Positions 23,737-31,596 are shown, counted from the first letter of the stretch. The stretch: DNA of 35,078 bases from CAZUZD01 sp964624465 (GCA_964624465.1 CAZUZD010000024.1:1-35078), one strand, 5' to 3'. Made by a program: numbers and translations. Notes: a model not told the origin generated them from the letters alone.

Positions 23737-24452
23737 GCGCTCCTGCGCTGGACGTCCTCTACGAGGACAATCACCTGCTGGCCATCAACAAGCCCGCCGG
23801 CCGGCTGAGCCAGCCCGACGCGACCGGCGAGCCGTCGGTCGTGGAGCTGGCGACGGAGTACCTCCGGGTCAAGTTCCACAAGCCCGGCAACGTGTACGTT
23901 GGCCTGATCCATCGGCTGGATCAGCCGGTCTCGGGCGTGCTGCTGCTGGCCCGCACGAGCAAGGCCGCCGGCCGGCTCTCGGAGCAGTTTCGCTCGCGCG
24001 ACGTCCACAAGTGCTACCGCGCCCTCGTCGAGGGCCACGTGCCCGAGCCGGAGGGCGACTGGGTCGATCGACTCCTGAAGGACGCCACCCAGAACCAGGT
24101 TGCCGTGGCTGATCCCGAGTTGGATGCGGCCGAGGGCAAGTCGGCCAGGCTCCGGGTCCGCGTGCTGGCGCGGGGCGGCGGGCGGTCGCTGGTCGAGCTG
24201 GAGCCGCTCACGGGTCGCGGGCACCAGCTCCGGGTCCAGCTCGCCTCGCGGGGGTACCCGATCGTCGGCGATCGGAAGTATGGAGCCCGGTCGAGCCTGC
24301 GGGCGGCGGATGGTGGATTCCGGATCGCCCTGCACGCGACGAGTCTGGAGTTTGCCCACCCGACCCGTCCGGAGCGCCTCACGATCGAGGCGCCCCTGCC
24401 CTCCGACTGGCCGCCAGGGCTTACGGGTCCGGGTCTGACCGGAGCCCGCTGA
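23733..24452 (+). CDS. RluA-family pseudouridine synthase
   Basis: A 239-residue pseudouridine synthase of the RluA/RluC/RluD family, modifying rRNA or tRNA uridines; the target is not deducible. The catalytic Asp is D63 in LIHRLDQPVSGVLLLA; other landmarks are LYEDNHLLAINKPAG, CYRALVEGHV, LEPLTGRGHQLRVQLASRG and PIVGDRKYG. There is no N-terminal S4 RNA-binding domain, so it resembles the minimal RluA-type enzymes. The GTG at 23733 is set by its 4-base overlap with the truD stop and by GGAGG just before it. Convergent with the lipoprotein gene, 33 bases away. Confidence 0.92.
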   Translation: MSAPALDVLYEDNHLLAINKPAGRLSQPDATGEPSVVELATEYLRVKFHKPGNVYVGLIHRLDQPVSGVLLLARTSKAAGRLSEQFRSRDVHKCYRALVEGHVPEPEGDWVDRLLKDATQNQVAVADPELDAAEGKSARLRVRVLARGGGRSLVELEPLTGRGHQLRVQLASRGYPIVGDRKYGARSSLRAADGGFRIALHATSLEFAHPTRPERLTIEAPLPSDWPPGLTGPGLTGAR

Positions 24453-24485
24453 GCCGGTTGGATTCCCGGCCCGAGGGAACGGTGA

Positions 24486-25739
24486 TCAACGATCGGGCAC
24501 GGGGGCGTCGGGCGGCTGGGGGACGACGGGCGGGTTGGTGACTGCCGCGGGTGCCGGCTTCGCGGTCTTGAGCGACTCGACGGCCTGGGCCCAGAAGCTG
24601 GTGTTGCGGGGACCGATCTCGTCGGCCTCGCGCTCGGCATCAGCCGCCGTCGCGCCGCTGCGGGCGACCCGGTAGAGGTACCAGAGGGCAGCAGCCCTGG
24701 AGCCGTCGGCATCGAAGAAGTAGACCGGCCGGGACGCCTCCTGCGACAGTTCGGCAGTGAATCGCTCGAGCGTCTTCGGATCGGCCAGAGCGTCGCCATC
24801 GACCGGCAGGGCGACGTACTTCAGGCCCTTGGACTGGATCTGGGCGATCTCGTCCTGCGTGACCTCGCCAGTCGGCCGCAGGTCGATGACGGTGCGGAAG
24901 CCCTGCTCGTTCAGCCAGCCGAAACCGCTGGCGGTCGGCAGGCTGCCGCCGGCGAGCCGGGGCTCGACGGACTTGAAACTGCGAAAGCCGGGCGCGAGCC
25001 CGGCGACGCTGTCGTCCGTGGGGGTAGTTCCGGCCGGCTCCGGCAGGCTCGCCGGCGGCGACGGCTCGACCCCGGCGGCAGGGGCCGCGGGGCGTAGTGA
25101 CGACTGCTTCGACGCCGGCAGCGCCTCGGCCTCTTGCGGAAGGCTGGACGGCACCGGCTCGAGCTGGGTCGGCGGGCTGAGCTTCGGCTCGAACTTCGAG
25201 AGCGGGTCGCCGGTCAGGCCGGTCGACGTGAGCGTCGGGTCCGTCGGGCTCAGGGCGACCCGGTTCCCGCCGGCGGTGGCCAGCTCGCCCGTCGGCCGCT
25301 GGGCCTCATAGAGCGACTTGGCCGCCGGCCGGTTCGACGTTCCCTGGATCGGGTTCAGCTCCAGCGGCGGCGAGTCGACCTCGCTGGGCGCCAGCGGCGA
25401 ACCGGGCGCCACGCTCGGCGGGGTGGTGATGATCGGGGCGGCGCCCATGTCCATCGGCACGCCGCCACCGACGAATCCCGGCTCGCAGGCGTCGCCGGCG
25501 TACATCGGGATGGCTTCGGCCTTGTTGTGGCGATTGAAGATCCGCTGACTCATGCGCTTGAGCGGACCTCCGCCGCCGCTGCTGCTGCCGCTGCAGGGCC
25601 CGCAGCCGTTCCCCAGCCGCAAGGACGAACAGCCGCTGACGCTCAGCGCGATCAAGGTGAAGGCGACCAGGGTGGTTCGAGCCAGAGGGGCGGCTCGGCC
25701 TGGACCGCCGGCCGGTTGGTGGCGGCTCATCGTGGACAC
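24486..25739 (-). CDS. lipoprotein with degenerate tyrosine-phosphatase-like domain
   Basis: A 417-residue predicted lipoprotein. I chose the GTG at 25739, because GGAGG lies 8 bases before it but 17 from the ATG at 25730. The signal ends in a lipobox (LIALSVSGC, Cys at about 38) followed by a Gly/Ser/Cys-rich stretch. Residues about 75-260 are Pro/Ser/Thr-rich and probably disordered. The C-terminal domain (about 265-400) resembles the DUF442/dual-specificity phosphatase fold: GFGWLNEQGFRTVIDLRPTG, GLKYVALPVDGDAL, then PVYFFDADGSRAAALWYLYR, the position of the P-loop. Where active enzymes have Cys there is D343; R348 is kept. It is therefore probably a non-catalytic, surface-anchored binding domain. 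Confidence 0.8.
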   Translation of the reverse strand: MSTMSRHQPAGGPGRAAPLARTTLVAFTLIALSVSGCSSLRLGNGCGPCSGSSSGGGGPLKRMSQRIFNRHNKAEAIPMYAGDACEPGFVGGGVPMDMGAAPIITTPPSVAPGSPLAPSEVDSPPLELNPIQGTSNRPAAKSLYEAQRPTGELATAGGNRVALSPTDPTLTSTGLTGDPLSKFEPKLSPPTQLEPVPSSLPQEAEALPASKQSSLRPAAPAAGVEPSPPASLPEPAGTTPTDDSVAGLAPGFRSFKSVEPRLAGGSLPTASGFGWLNEQGFRTVIDLRPTGEVTQDEIAQIQSKGLKYVALPVDGDALADPKTLERFTAELSQEASRPVYFFDADGSRAAALWYLYRVARSGATAADAEREADEIGPRNTSFWAQAVESLKTAKPAPAAVTNPPVVPQPPDAPVPDR

Positions 25740-26157
25740 GTCAAGATCCTCCGGTTTGGGAACACCCGGCCAGCCTGAACCAGGTTGCTCGAAGCCCTCG
25801 AGAACGCGGACCGCAGCCGTCCGTTCCGCAGACGCGCAGGCCAGCTCGACAGAGCCGATCAGCGACGGCGACGGTAGTCGGTTGCGTCCGTTCCGTCCGG
25901 TAGGGACGGCGTTCGTCGGACCTCGGAGCCATGTGGGCATCGGGGCGTCGGGGGTAGCAGCAGAGTGGGTTACTTCCAGTCCCCTTGCACGGCCGGACGA
26001 CGGTTCCCTTCCGGCCGGTTTCGCGGCGCAGCTCGATTCCTGGGACGGACCCGGAACCGGGATGCGGATATTCTCCGCAGGGGTTCCAGACCGATCCCGG
26101 GGATCGGACCTGGGGCCCGGCGGATTCATCGCTGAAACTTAGCCGACGTTCCGGCGA
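25740..26157. other. intergenic region upstream of two divergent genes
   Basis: A 418-base non-coding stretch left of the GT-C promoter. It should hold the promoter of the minus-strand lipoprotein gene, but I find no convincing hexamer pair. An 11-base direct repeat CGTCCGTTCCG occurs at 25818-25828 and 25885-25895. Open frames here have no protein-like character and no ribosome site. No RNA gene recognised. Confidence 0.5.
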
Positions 26158-26187
26158 TTGCCAAACCGCGCACGGGGCTTCTAGAAT
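26158..26187 (+). promoter_or_regulatory. probable promoter of the GT-C operon
   Basis: TTGCCA (26158-26163), 18-base spacer, TAGAAT (26182-26187), inside a locally AT-rich patch (TAGAATAAATCAA) that stands out in this GC-rich DNA. It lies 63 bases before the ATG at 26251, whose leader contains AGGAAAA. Confidence 0.5.
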
Positions 26188-26250
26188 AAATCAACCAACC
26201 CCCCGCGAGGCCCCGGCCGTAGCGTTCCCCCCACAGGAAAAACCGGCCCA

Positions 26251-27618
26251 ATGCAGGGGATTTTGCCCGATTGGCCTCAAGTCCCGGCCCTCGGCCGGCG
26301 ACGGGCCGCGCTGGCCGTCGGGGTGGTCGCGCTGGCCGCTCTCGCATTCGGCTGGGACCTGGCCTCCGAGCCGCTCTTCCCCGACGAGACCGCCTACGTC
26401 TCGCAGTCCTACTTCTACGACCTGCTCCGCGACGGTCGCACCGATGACTGGGCTTGGGTCGAGTATCACGCCTACGACCTGCCGCCGCTGCCCAAGTACC
26501 TCTTCGGCCTGGCCCTGGAGGTCAGCGGGCAGCCACGCTCGAACCGGCTGGTCGCCGGTCGCTGGTTCGGGAACATCCGGAGCTCGCTCCTGCCGCGCCG
26601 GATGATCGACGCCTCACGATGGGCCTCGGTCCTGATGGCCGCCCTGGGTTGCGGCGCCCTGTACCTCCTCGGCGCCGTCGCCATCGGCGACCGCGTCGGG
26701 CTGCTGGCCGCCGCCGGACTGGCGATCGATCCCCTGTACCGGATCCACGCCCGTCGCGCGATGTCCGAGGCGAGCGTCGAGAGCCTGGTCCTGTGCACGC
26801 TCCTGGCGGCCTTGCTCGCCCTGGGTCGCGGCACGGCCACGACGGGCTGGCTCCCGGGTCGCCTGGGCAGTGCCATCGCGGTCGGGATGCTCGCAGGCCT
26901 GGCCGTGCTGGCGAAGCTCAGCGGCGGCGTTGCCCTGCTGGTCATTGCCGTCTGGGTCCTGCTGCCCTGGGCGGGGCAACGTCAGTGGCGGCGGCTCCTA
27001 CCGGCCGGTCTCTGGTTCGGGCTGGTCACGATCGTCGCCGGCGCGACGTTCGTGGCCCTGAACCCGTTCACGCGGTCCCACCCCACCGGCCCGCCCCCGC
27101 CGAACCTGATGGCCCCGCTGTCGGCCGACCAGTCGATCGTCGGGCGCCTGGAGCAGGTGGTGCAACACCGCGCGGGCGTCTCTCGCGAGGCCCAGGGCCA
27201 GTTCCCGCACGACGCGCTCGCCACGCCGGCGGCGAAGCTGATCGCCGTGGTCGCGCAGGGATTCGGCCGGTTCGGGCCGTTCGGGCCCCGCGACCACGAC
27301 TCGCTCCGGCCGATGGCCCGCGTCGATCCCACCCGCGATCGGGGGGCCCTGCTCTGGCTGCCGATGGTCCTCGGTGGGCTCGCCTGGTGCGGGCGCGAGG
27401 GGGTCCGGCAGGTCGCGCTGGGGTGGCCCCCCACGGGCTGGGCCCTCGTCGTCGCCTGGCTGGTCGTGGTCGGCACCGTCACCGCGTTCATCCCGCTGGC
27501 CTGGGATCGGTACTTCTTGCCAATCCAGGCGGTGTCGATCCTCGTCGGCGCCGCCGGGTGTGAGGCCCTGCTGCTGCGGGTCGTGCCCCGGCCACGCGCC
27601 GGAGGGGCTCCGGCATGA
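26251..27618 (+). CDS. GT39/GT83-like membrane glycosyltransferase
   Basis: A 455-residue polytopic protein of the GT-C fold (dolichyl-phosphate-mannose mannosyltransferase / ArnT-like group), which moves a sugar from a polyprenyl-phosphate carrier at the outer face of the inner membrane. After the first membrane segment (ALAVGVVALAALAFGWDLA) comes the first-loop acidic pair in PLFPDETAYVSQSYFYDLL, the catalytic region of these enzymes. Further segments include WASVLMAALGCGALYLLGAV, the AGLAIDPLYRIHARRAMSEA motif typical of the group, and several spans to the C-terminus, with FIPLAWDRYFLPIQ near the end. The ATG at 26251 follows AGGAAAA. Its stop overlaps the next start as ATGA. The acceptor (protein, lipid or polysaccharide) is unknown. 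Confidence 0.82.
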   Translation: MQGILPDWPQVPALGRRRAALAVGVVALAALAFGWDLASEPLFPDETAYVSQSYFYDLLRDGRTDDWAWVEYHAYDLPPLPKYLFGLALEVSGQPRSNRLVAGRWFGNIRSSLLPRRMIDASRWASVLMAALGCGALYLLGAVAIGDRVGLLAAAGLAIDPLYRIHARRAMSEASVESLVLCTLLAALLALGRGTATTGWLPGRLGSAIAVGMLAGLAVLAKLSGGVALLVIAVWVLLPWAGQRQWRRLLPAGLWFGLVTIVAGATFVALNPFTRSHPTGPPPPNLMAPLSADQSIVGRLEQVVQHRAGVSREAQGQFPHDALATPAAKLIAVVAQGFGRFGPFGPRDHDSLRPMARVDPTRDRGALLWLPMVLGGLAWCGREGVRQVALGWPPTGWALVVAWLVVVGTVTAFIPLAWDRYFLPIQAVSILVGAAGCEALLLRVVPRPRAGGAPA

Positions 27619-29135
27619 CCCGACTCAGTCCCCTGACTCGCGCGGCGCTCGGGGTTTTCGGGATCCTGGTGCTGACACTTGCCTACGTCTGGCAGAGTCG
27701 CGACTGGAACTCCGCCAGCCGGCTGATGCTGACCTACGCCCTGGCGGATCGCGGCACGATCGTCCTGGACGGCCTGGACACCCAGACCGGCGACAAGGCG
27801 TTCACCGGCGGCCACTACTACTCCGACAAGGGGCCGGGCTACTCGCTGGTCGCCCTGATCCCCTATGGACTCGGCAAGACGGTCTTCGGCCTGCCACCAC
27901 ACCCGCTGGGCATCCCGGGGCGAGCGCACTGGCCGGCCGACTACTGGGTGACACTGGGCACCTCGGGCCTGGCCACGGCCGCGAGCGGGGCCCTGCTCAC
28001 GCTGCTGGCCGGCCGGTTCGGGGCCTCGACGCGGGCAGCCGTCGTGGTCGGGCTCGCCTATGGCCTGGCGACCCCGGCGCTGGTGTATGGCACCCTCGCG
28101 TACGGCCACCAGTGCGCCGCCTTCGCCCTGCTGGCGGCCTTCGCGCTCGGCGAGTTCGAGGCCAGCCGGCGGGCCTGGTGGGGCGCATGGCTCGCGGGCA
28201 CGCTGCTCGGCCTGGCGGTCTTGATCGAGCTGTCGGCCGCGCCGCCGGCGCTGGTCCTCGGGCTCTGGTTCCTGGGCCGCTCGATGGGGGCCGTGGGGTC
28301 GATCCGGCCCCTGTTCGGCTTCCTCGCCGGTGCCGGCCTGCCGGCGATCGTCCTGCTGTCGTACAACTCGCTGGCCTTCGGATCGCCCCTGGACCTGGCC
28401 TATCGCTACCACGTCATCCCGAGGTTCCGGGCGGTCCACAGCCGGACCAATCCGATCGGCCTGGCCACGCCCGACTGGAGCCGGCTGCCCGCCCTGCTCT
28501 GGGGGGAGTACCGCGGCCTGTTCATCTACGCTCCCATCGCGGTCCTGGCTCCCATCGGGGCGATCCTCGCCTGCCGACGCGGCCGCGCGCTCACGAGCCT
28601 GGTCTGCACGCTCGTGGTCGGGTGTGGCCTGCTGACGAACCTGAGCTATCCCGAGTGGACGGGCGGCTGGTCGACGGGCCCGCGCTTGCTGGTCACCACG
28701 CTCCCGTTCGCCCTGCTGGCCGTGGCCCTGGCACTCGCCGTCTGCAGCTGGCTCACAGGTCCGGCGCTCGTGCTCCTCGGGCTCGGCCTGGCGGTCAACC
28801 TGCTCTGCCTGGGCGTCGGCGGACGGCTCCGCGACGAGGTGAACGGGGTCCCACTCGACCGGCCGCTGTCGGCGGGCGTCGTGCCACTCTGGACCGGCAG
28901 GCCGATACCCTCGTGGTGGATCGACGACCGGTTCGCTCGCAACCTGGGCGGACTGGCCTGGGACCGGATCGGCGGCGCTCCCCTGCCCGCCGACCTCCGC
29001 TGGCTGGAATTCCTGCCGCTGTTCGTGGTTCTGGCGGTCGCGGTGCCCACCCTGCTCGTTCGCGCAGGGCGGCGGACGGCTGGGCCCGAGTCGCCGGTCA
29101 GGCCGCCGGAGCCTCTCGCCGCCGGAGCGAGCTGA
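27615..29135 (+). CDS. polytopic membrane protein, GT-C glycosyltransferase-like
   Basis: A 506-residue protein with roughly ten or more membrane segments. The first span (ALGVFGILVLTLAYVW) is followed by a periplasmic loop with GGHYYSDKGPGYSLVALIPY; the 'YSDK.PG.SL' element recurs in bacterial GT-C membrane proteins and contains the Asp expected near the catalytic site. Later features are ATPALVYGTLAYGHQCAAFA and the loop NLSYPEWTGGWSTGPRLLV, whose W-x-x-G-W/GPR pattern is also common in that group. The ATG overlaps the preceding stop (ATGA), so the two proteins are translated together. The last 38 bases overlap the 3' end of the opposing GT9 gene. Substrate unknown. Confidence 0.78.
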   Translation: MTRLSPLTRAALGVFGILVLTLAYVWQSRDWNSASRLMLTYALADRGTIVLDGLDTQTGDKAFTGGHYYSDKGPGYSLVALIPYGLGKTVFGLPPHPLGIPGRAHWPADYWVTLGTSGLATAASGALLTLLAGRFGASTRAAVVVGLAYGLATPALVYGTLAYGHQCAAFALLAAFALGEFEASRRAWWGAWLAGTLLGLAVLIELSAAPPALVLGLWFLGRSMGAVGSIRPLFGFLAGAGLPAIVLLSYNSLAFGSPLDLAYRYHVIPRFRAVHSRTNPIGLATPDWSRLPALLWGEYRGLFIYAPIAVLAPIGAILACRRGRALTSLVCTLVVGCGLLTNLSYPEWTGGWSTGPRLLVTTLPFALLAVALALAVCSWLTGPALVLLGLGLAVNLLCLGVGGRLRDEVNGVPLDRPLSAGVVPLWTGRPIPSWWIDDRFARNLGGLAWDRIGGAPLPADLRWLEFLPLFVVLAVAVPTLLVRAGRRTAGPESPVRPPEPLAAGAS

Positions 29136-30174
29136 GCAGCTCGTCGACGGTCTCCCAGACGCGGGCGGCGGTCAGCTCGCTCATGCACTCCATGCGACTG
29201 CACGTCTTGACGCACGAGCCCGCGCACCAGATCTGGCTCTGGATCGATCGCGTGTGTGGCCCGTAGGGGCCGGTCCGACCCGGCTGGGTGCAGGTGTAGA
29301 TGCCGAGCACGGGTGTGCCCGTGGCGGCGGCCAGGTGCAGTGGTCCCGTGTCGTTGGAGACGAACAGGTCGCAGGCCTCGGCGATCGCCGCCAGCCGTGG
29401 CAGGCTGGTCTGACCGCACACGTCGAGCGCCACCGGCCGTTCAACCGCTCGCACGAACGCATCCACCAGCGGCCGGTCCTCGGGCGCCCCGACGGCGATC
29501 AGCGACGCTCCCCGGTGGTCGACCGCCCAGCGGGCGACCTTCGCGAACTGCTCGGGCGGCCACCGCTTCGTGACCCAGCGCGCCCCGACGTTCCAGGCGA
29601 TCTTCGGCCCGGACACGCCGGCGAGCTGCTGCTGCGCCCAGCGGCGGTCGGCCGGTTCGATCGAGCTCAGGAACCTCGGCTCGTGGTCGGCCACCCCGAA
29701 CGCCCTGGGGATCTGCATCAGGCGATCCACCGCATGCTCGCGGCCGGGCTGGCCGGCAATGCGGTGCGTGTAGAACAGCCGGGCCCCCTCGCGCGCCTCC
29801 TGGAGCCCGACCCGCACGGGGGCCCCGGTGGCCATCGCCATCAGGCCCGAGCGCAGGAGCCCCTGCAGGTCGATCGCCAGGTCGAAGCGACGATTGCGCA
29901 GCTCGCGACCGAACCGGGTCAGGCCGATCAGCCCCGAGCGGGTCGCCCCGGCGGCCCCGCGATCGAACGGGATCACCTCGTCCAGGCCCGGCAGGTGCTC
30001 GACCAGGCTGGCCAGGCCTCGATTGATCACCCAGGAGATCCGGGCCTCGGGCCAGCGGGCCCTGAGCGCGGCGAAGGCTGGAGTGGCGTGCACCACATCG
30101 CCCAGCGAGCTGGGCTTGATCAGGCACACCCGCTGCGGGCGCAGGTCGATCAGGTCAAAGTCGGGCCGGTCCAT
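29098..30174 (-). CDS. GT9 family glycosyltransferase (LPS heptosyltransferase-like)
   Basis: A 358-residue GT-B enzyme of the ADP-heptose:LPS heptosyltransferase family. N-terminal domain: RVCLIKPSSLGDVVHATPAF (acceptor-side start motif), FDLAIDLQGLLRSGLMA, VRVGLQEAREGARLFYTHRI. C-terminal donor domain: IAWNVGARWVTKRWPPEQFA, LDVCGQTSLPRLAAIAEACD and LFVSNDTGPLHLAAATGTPV with GIYTCTQPGRTGPYGP, the donor-sugar pocket. A cysteine cluster follows (WCAGSCVKTCSRMECM, four Cys). The ATG at 30174 has GGAAGGGAG upstream. The presence of such an enzyme fits a diderm envelope with LPS-like or other heptose-containing glycan. Divergent from the alpha/beta hydrolase. Confidence 0.88.
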   Translation of the reverse strand: MDRPDFDLIDLRPQRVCLIKPSSLGDVVHATPAFAALRARWPEARISWVINRGLASLVEHLPGLDEVIPFDRGAAGATRSGLIGLTRFGRELRNRRFDLAIDLQGLLRSGLMAMATGAPVRVGLQEAREGARLFYTHRIAGQPGREHAVDRLMQIPRAFGVADHEPRFLSSIEPADRRWAQQQLAGVSGPKIAWNVGARWVTKRWPPEQFAKVARWAVDHRGASLIAVGAPEDRPLVDAFVRAVERPVALDVCGQTSLPRLAAIAEACDLFVSNDTGPLHLAAATGTPVLGIYTCTQPGRTGPYGPHTRSIQSQIWCAGSCVKTCSRMECMSELTAARVWETVDELLSSLRRREAPAA

Positions 30175-30212
30175 CGGAGAGCACTCCCTTCCGTCCGGGT
30201 CGGAGCGGCGGC

Positions 30213-30250
30213 ACTATAGCCGAGGCCGCCCTTTGGAGCAATTTCGCTCC
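30213..30250 (-). promoter_or_regulatory. probable promoter of the GT9 gene with overlapping inverted repeat
   Basis: Minus strand TTGCTC (30241-30236), 17-base spacer, TATAGT (30218-30213), ending 39 bases before the ATG at 30174. The -35 lies in an inverted repeat GGAGC-N6-GCTCC (30235-30250), which could be an operator or a chance match. Confidence 0.45.
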
Positions 30251-30282
30251 TGAGGTGGGCCGGCGGGGACGGGAGCGGGCCC

Positions 30283-31251
30283 ATGATCCTGGAATGCGTC
30301 CTGGCCGGCCTGATGCTGTCCGTCGAGCCGACGATCCGCACCGTGGTGACCCATGTTCCCCCGCCTGGAGAGGCCCAGAACCCTGCCCGGTTGCGGCTCG
30401 ACCCCGCGCGGTTCGTGGCCGAGATGACGCTGAGGCGGGTCACTCCCCGGTACACCGTCTGGGCGGTCCGCTTTCCCTCACCGGTCGTGACTCCAGACCT
30501 GGCCAACAACACGGTCCACGCCGAGTGGTTCTTGCCGCGCACGCCGGGCCGGCATCCGGGGGCTGTCGTACTCCATATCCTCGGGGCAGACTTCGCCTTA
30601 TCGCGATTCTTCGCCGCCCGGCTGGCCCAGGAGGGCGTGGCCGCACTGTTCATCAAGCTGCCCTACTACGGCGAGCGCCGGGCCGGGGGCCGGCGGCTGC
30701 TCACGAACGATCTGAGTCGCTCGCTGGCCGCCTTCGGCCAGGGGGTCGGCGACGTCCGGCGCGCCGCCGCCTGGCTCCGCTCGCGGCCCGAGGTCGATCC
30801 GGCCCGTGTGGGAGCGACCGGCATCAGCCTGGGGGGCATCGTATCGGCGCTGGCGGCAGGCCTGGATCCGCAGATCGACCGGGCCGCCCTGGTCCTGGCC
30901 GGCGGCGGGCTGGGGGAGATCCTCTGGGGCATGCCCGAGGCCGCCGGCTACCGCAGCCTCTGGCGGCTGCTGGGCCGGACCCGGGACGACCTGATCGCCC
31001 TGACGCGCCCCGTCGACCCGCTGACCTATGCCGCCGGGCTGCGGGGCAAGCCGGTCCTGATGCTCAACGGGAACGTCGATGAGGTCATCCCCCCCGGTGC
31101 CTCGGTTGCCCTCTGGGAGGCTGCCGGCCGCCCACCGATCGAGTGGTTCGACTGCGGCCACTACTCCGCCGTCGGCTACCTCCTGAGCGCCGTCCGCAAG
31201 ACGGTCGCGTTCCTGGCCGCCCCCGACCCGGTTGCCGTGCCGGTTCCCTGA
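30283..31251 (+). CDS. alpha/beta hydrolase family protein
   Basis: A 322-residue serine hydrolase of the dienelactone hydrolase / acetyl-xylan-esterase-like group. Triad: S182 in the nucleophile elbow TGISLGGIV, D266 in LNGNVDEVIPP and H293 in FDCGHYSAVGY. The oxyanion-side strand is GAVVLHILGADFALSRFFAA, followed by LFIKLPYYGERRAGGRRLL. The N-terminus (MILECVLAGLMLSVEPTIRT) is hydrophobic and may act as a short signal or anchor, but is too short to be certain. The ATG at 30283 has GGGAGCGGG just upstream. Substrate unknown; it stands between the divergent GT9 gene and the desulforedoxin-like gene. Confidence 0.85.
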   Translation: MILECVLAGLMLSVEPTIRTVVTHVPPPGEAQNPARLRLDPARFVAEMTLRRVTPRYTVWAVRFPSPVVTPDLANNTVHAEWFLPRTPGRHPGAVVLHILGADFALSRFFAARLAQEGVAALFIKLPYYGERRAGGRRLLTNDLSRSLAAFGQGVGDVRRAAAWLRSRPEVDPARVGATGISLGGIVSALAAGLDPQIDRAALVLAGGGLGEILWGMPEAAGYRSLWRLLGRTRDDLIALTRPVDPLTYAAGLRGKPVLMLNGNVDEVIPPGASVALWEAAGRPPIEWFDCGHYSAVGYLLSAVRKTVAFLAAPDPVAVPVP

Positions 31252-31364
31252 CCGGTGATCTGGGAGCCATTGAGTGGCACCGGAGTTGGGCTCGGAACTT
31301 GCGTGGAACCCGGGACGTGTCCCCCCTGCTCCGTCCCGAGGGGGACCGCCCGGGAGCCTGCCAC

Positions 31365-31571
31365 ATGCTGCCGAATCTGAACACCAATCCCGACCGACCC
31401 ACCGAAGCCCGTGGCCAGCGCTTCTACTGCCGGCAGTGCGGCTCCGAGGTCGAGATCATCAACCCCAGCTCCGCCCCCACTGCGAGCCTCGAGCTCCGCT
31501 GCTGCGGGCAGCCGATGGACCCCAGCTCGGGGTCGGGGGTGAACCTGAACGTCGTCGACTCCGGCGCCTGA
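31365..31571 (+). CDS. stand-alone desulforedoxin-like small protein
   Basis: A 68-residue protein with a four-cysteine metal knuckle: C22 and C25 in FYCRQCGSEVEII, and adjacent C46 and C47 in LELRCCGQPMDP. The C-x2-C...CC arrangement with CCG.PM is that of desulforedoxin and of the N-terminal domain of desulfoferrodoxin, which bind one FeS4 iron; zinc binding is equally possible. No superoxide-reductase domain follows. The ATG at 31365 is preceded by GGGAGCC; upstream in-frame codons are not conserved-looking. It is followed by a hairpin at 31597-31632. Possible roles are electron transfer or metal storage, both unproven. Confidence 0.8.
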   Translation: MLPNLNTNPDRPTEARGQRFYCRQCGSEVEIINPSSAPTASLELRCCGQPMDPSSGSGVNLNVVDSGA

Positions 31572-31596
31572 TGCACTACCCCGGAGCCGACATTTG

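Noticed and set aside
24463..24479. TTCCC-N7-GGGAA inverted repeat between the convergent RluA-family and lipoprotein genes as a terminator
   Set aside because: Only a 5-bp stem with no T-tract; too weak to call.
26982..28439. 485-codon minus-strand open frame across the two GT-C genes
   Set aside because: Low-complexity Arg/Gly/Pro/Gln-rich translation, antisense to two clear membrane proteins with good starts.
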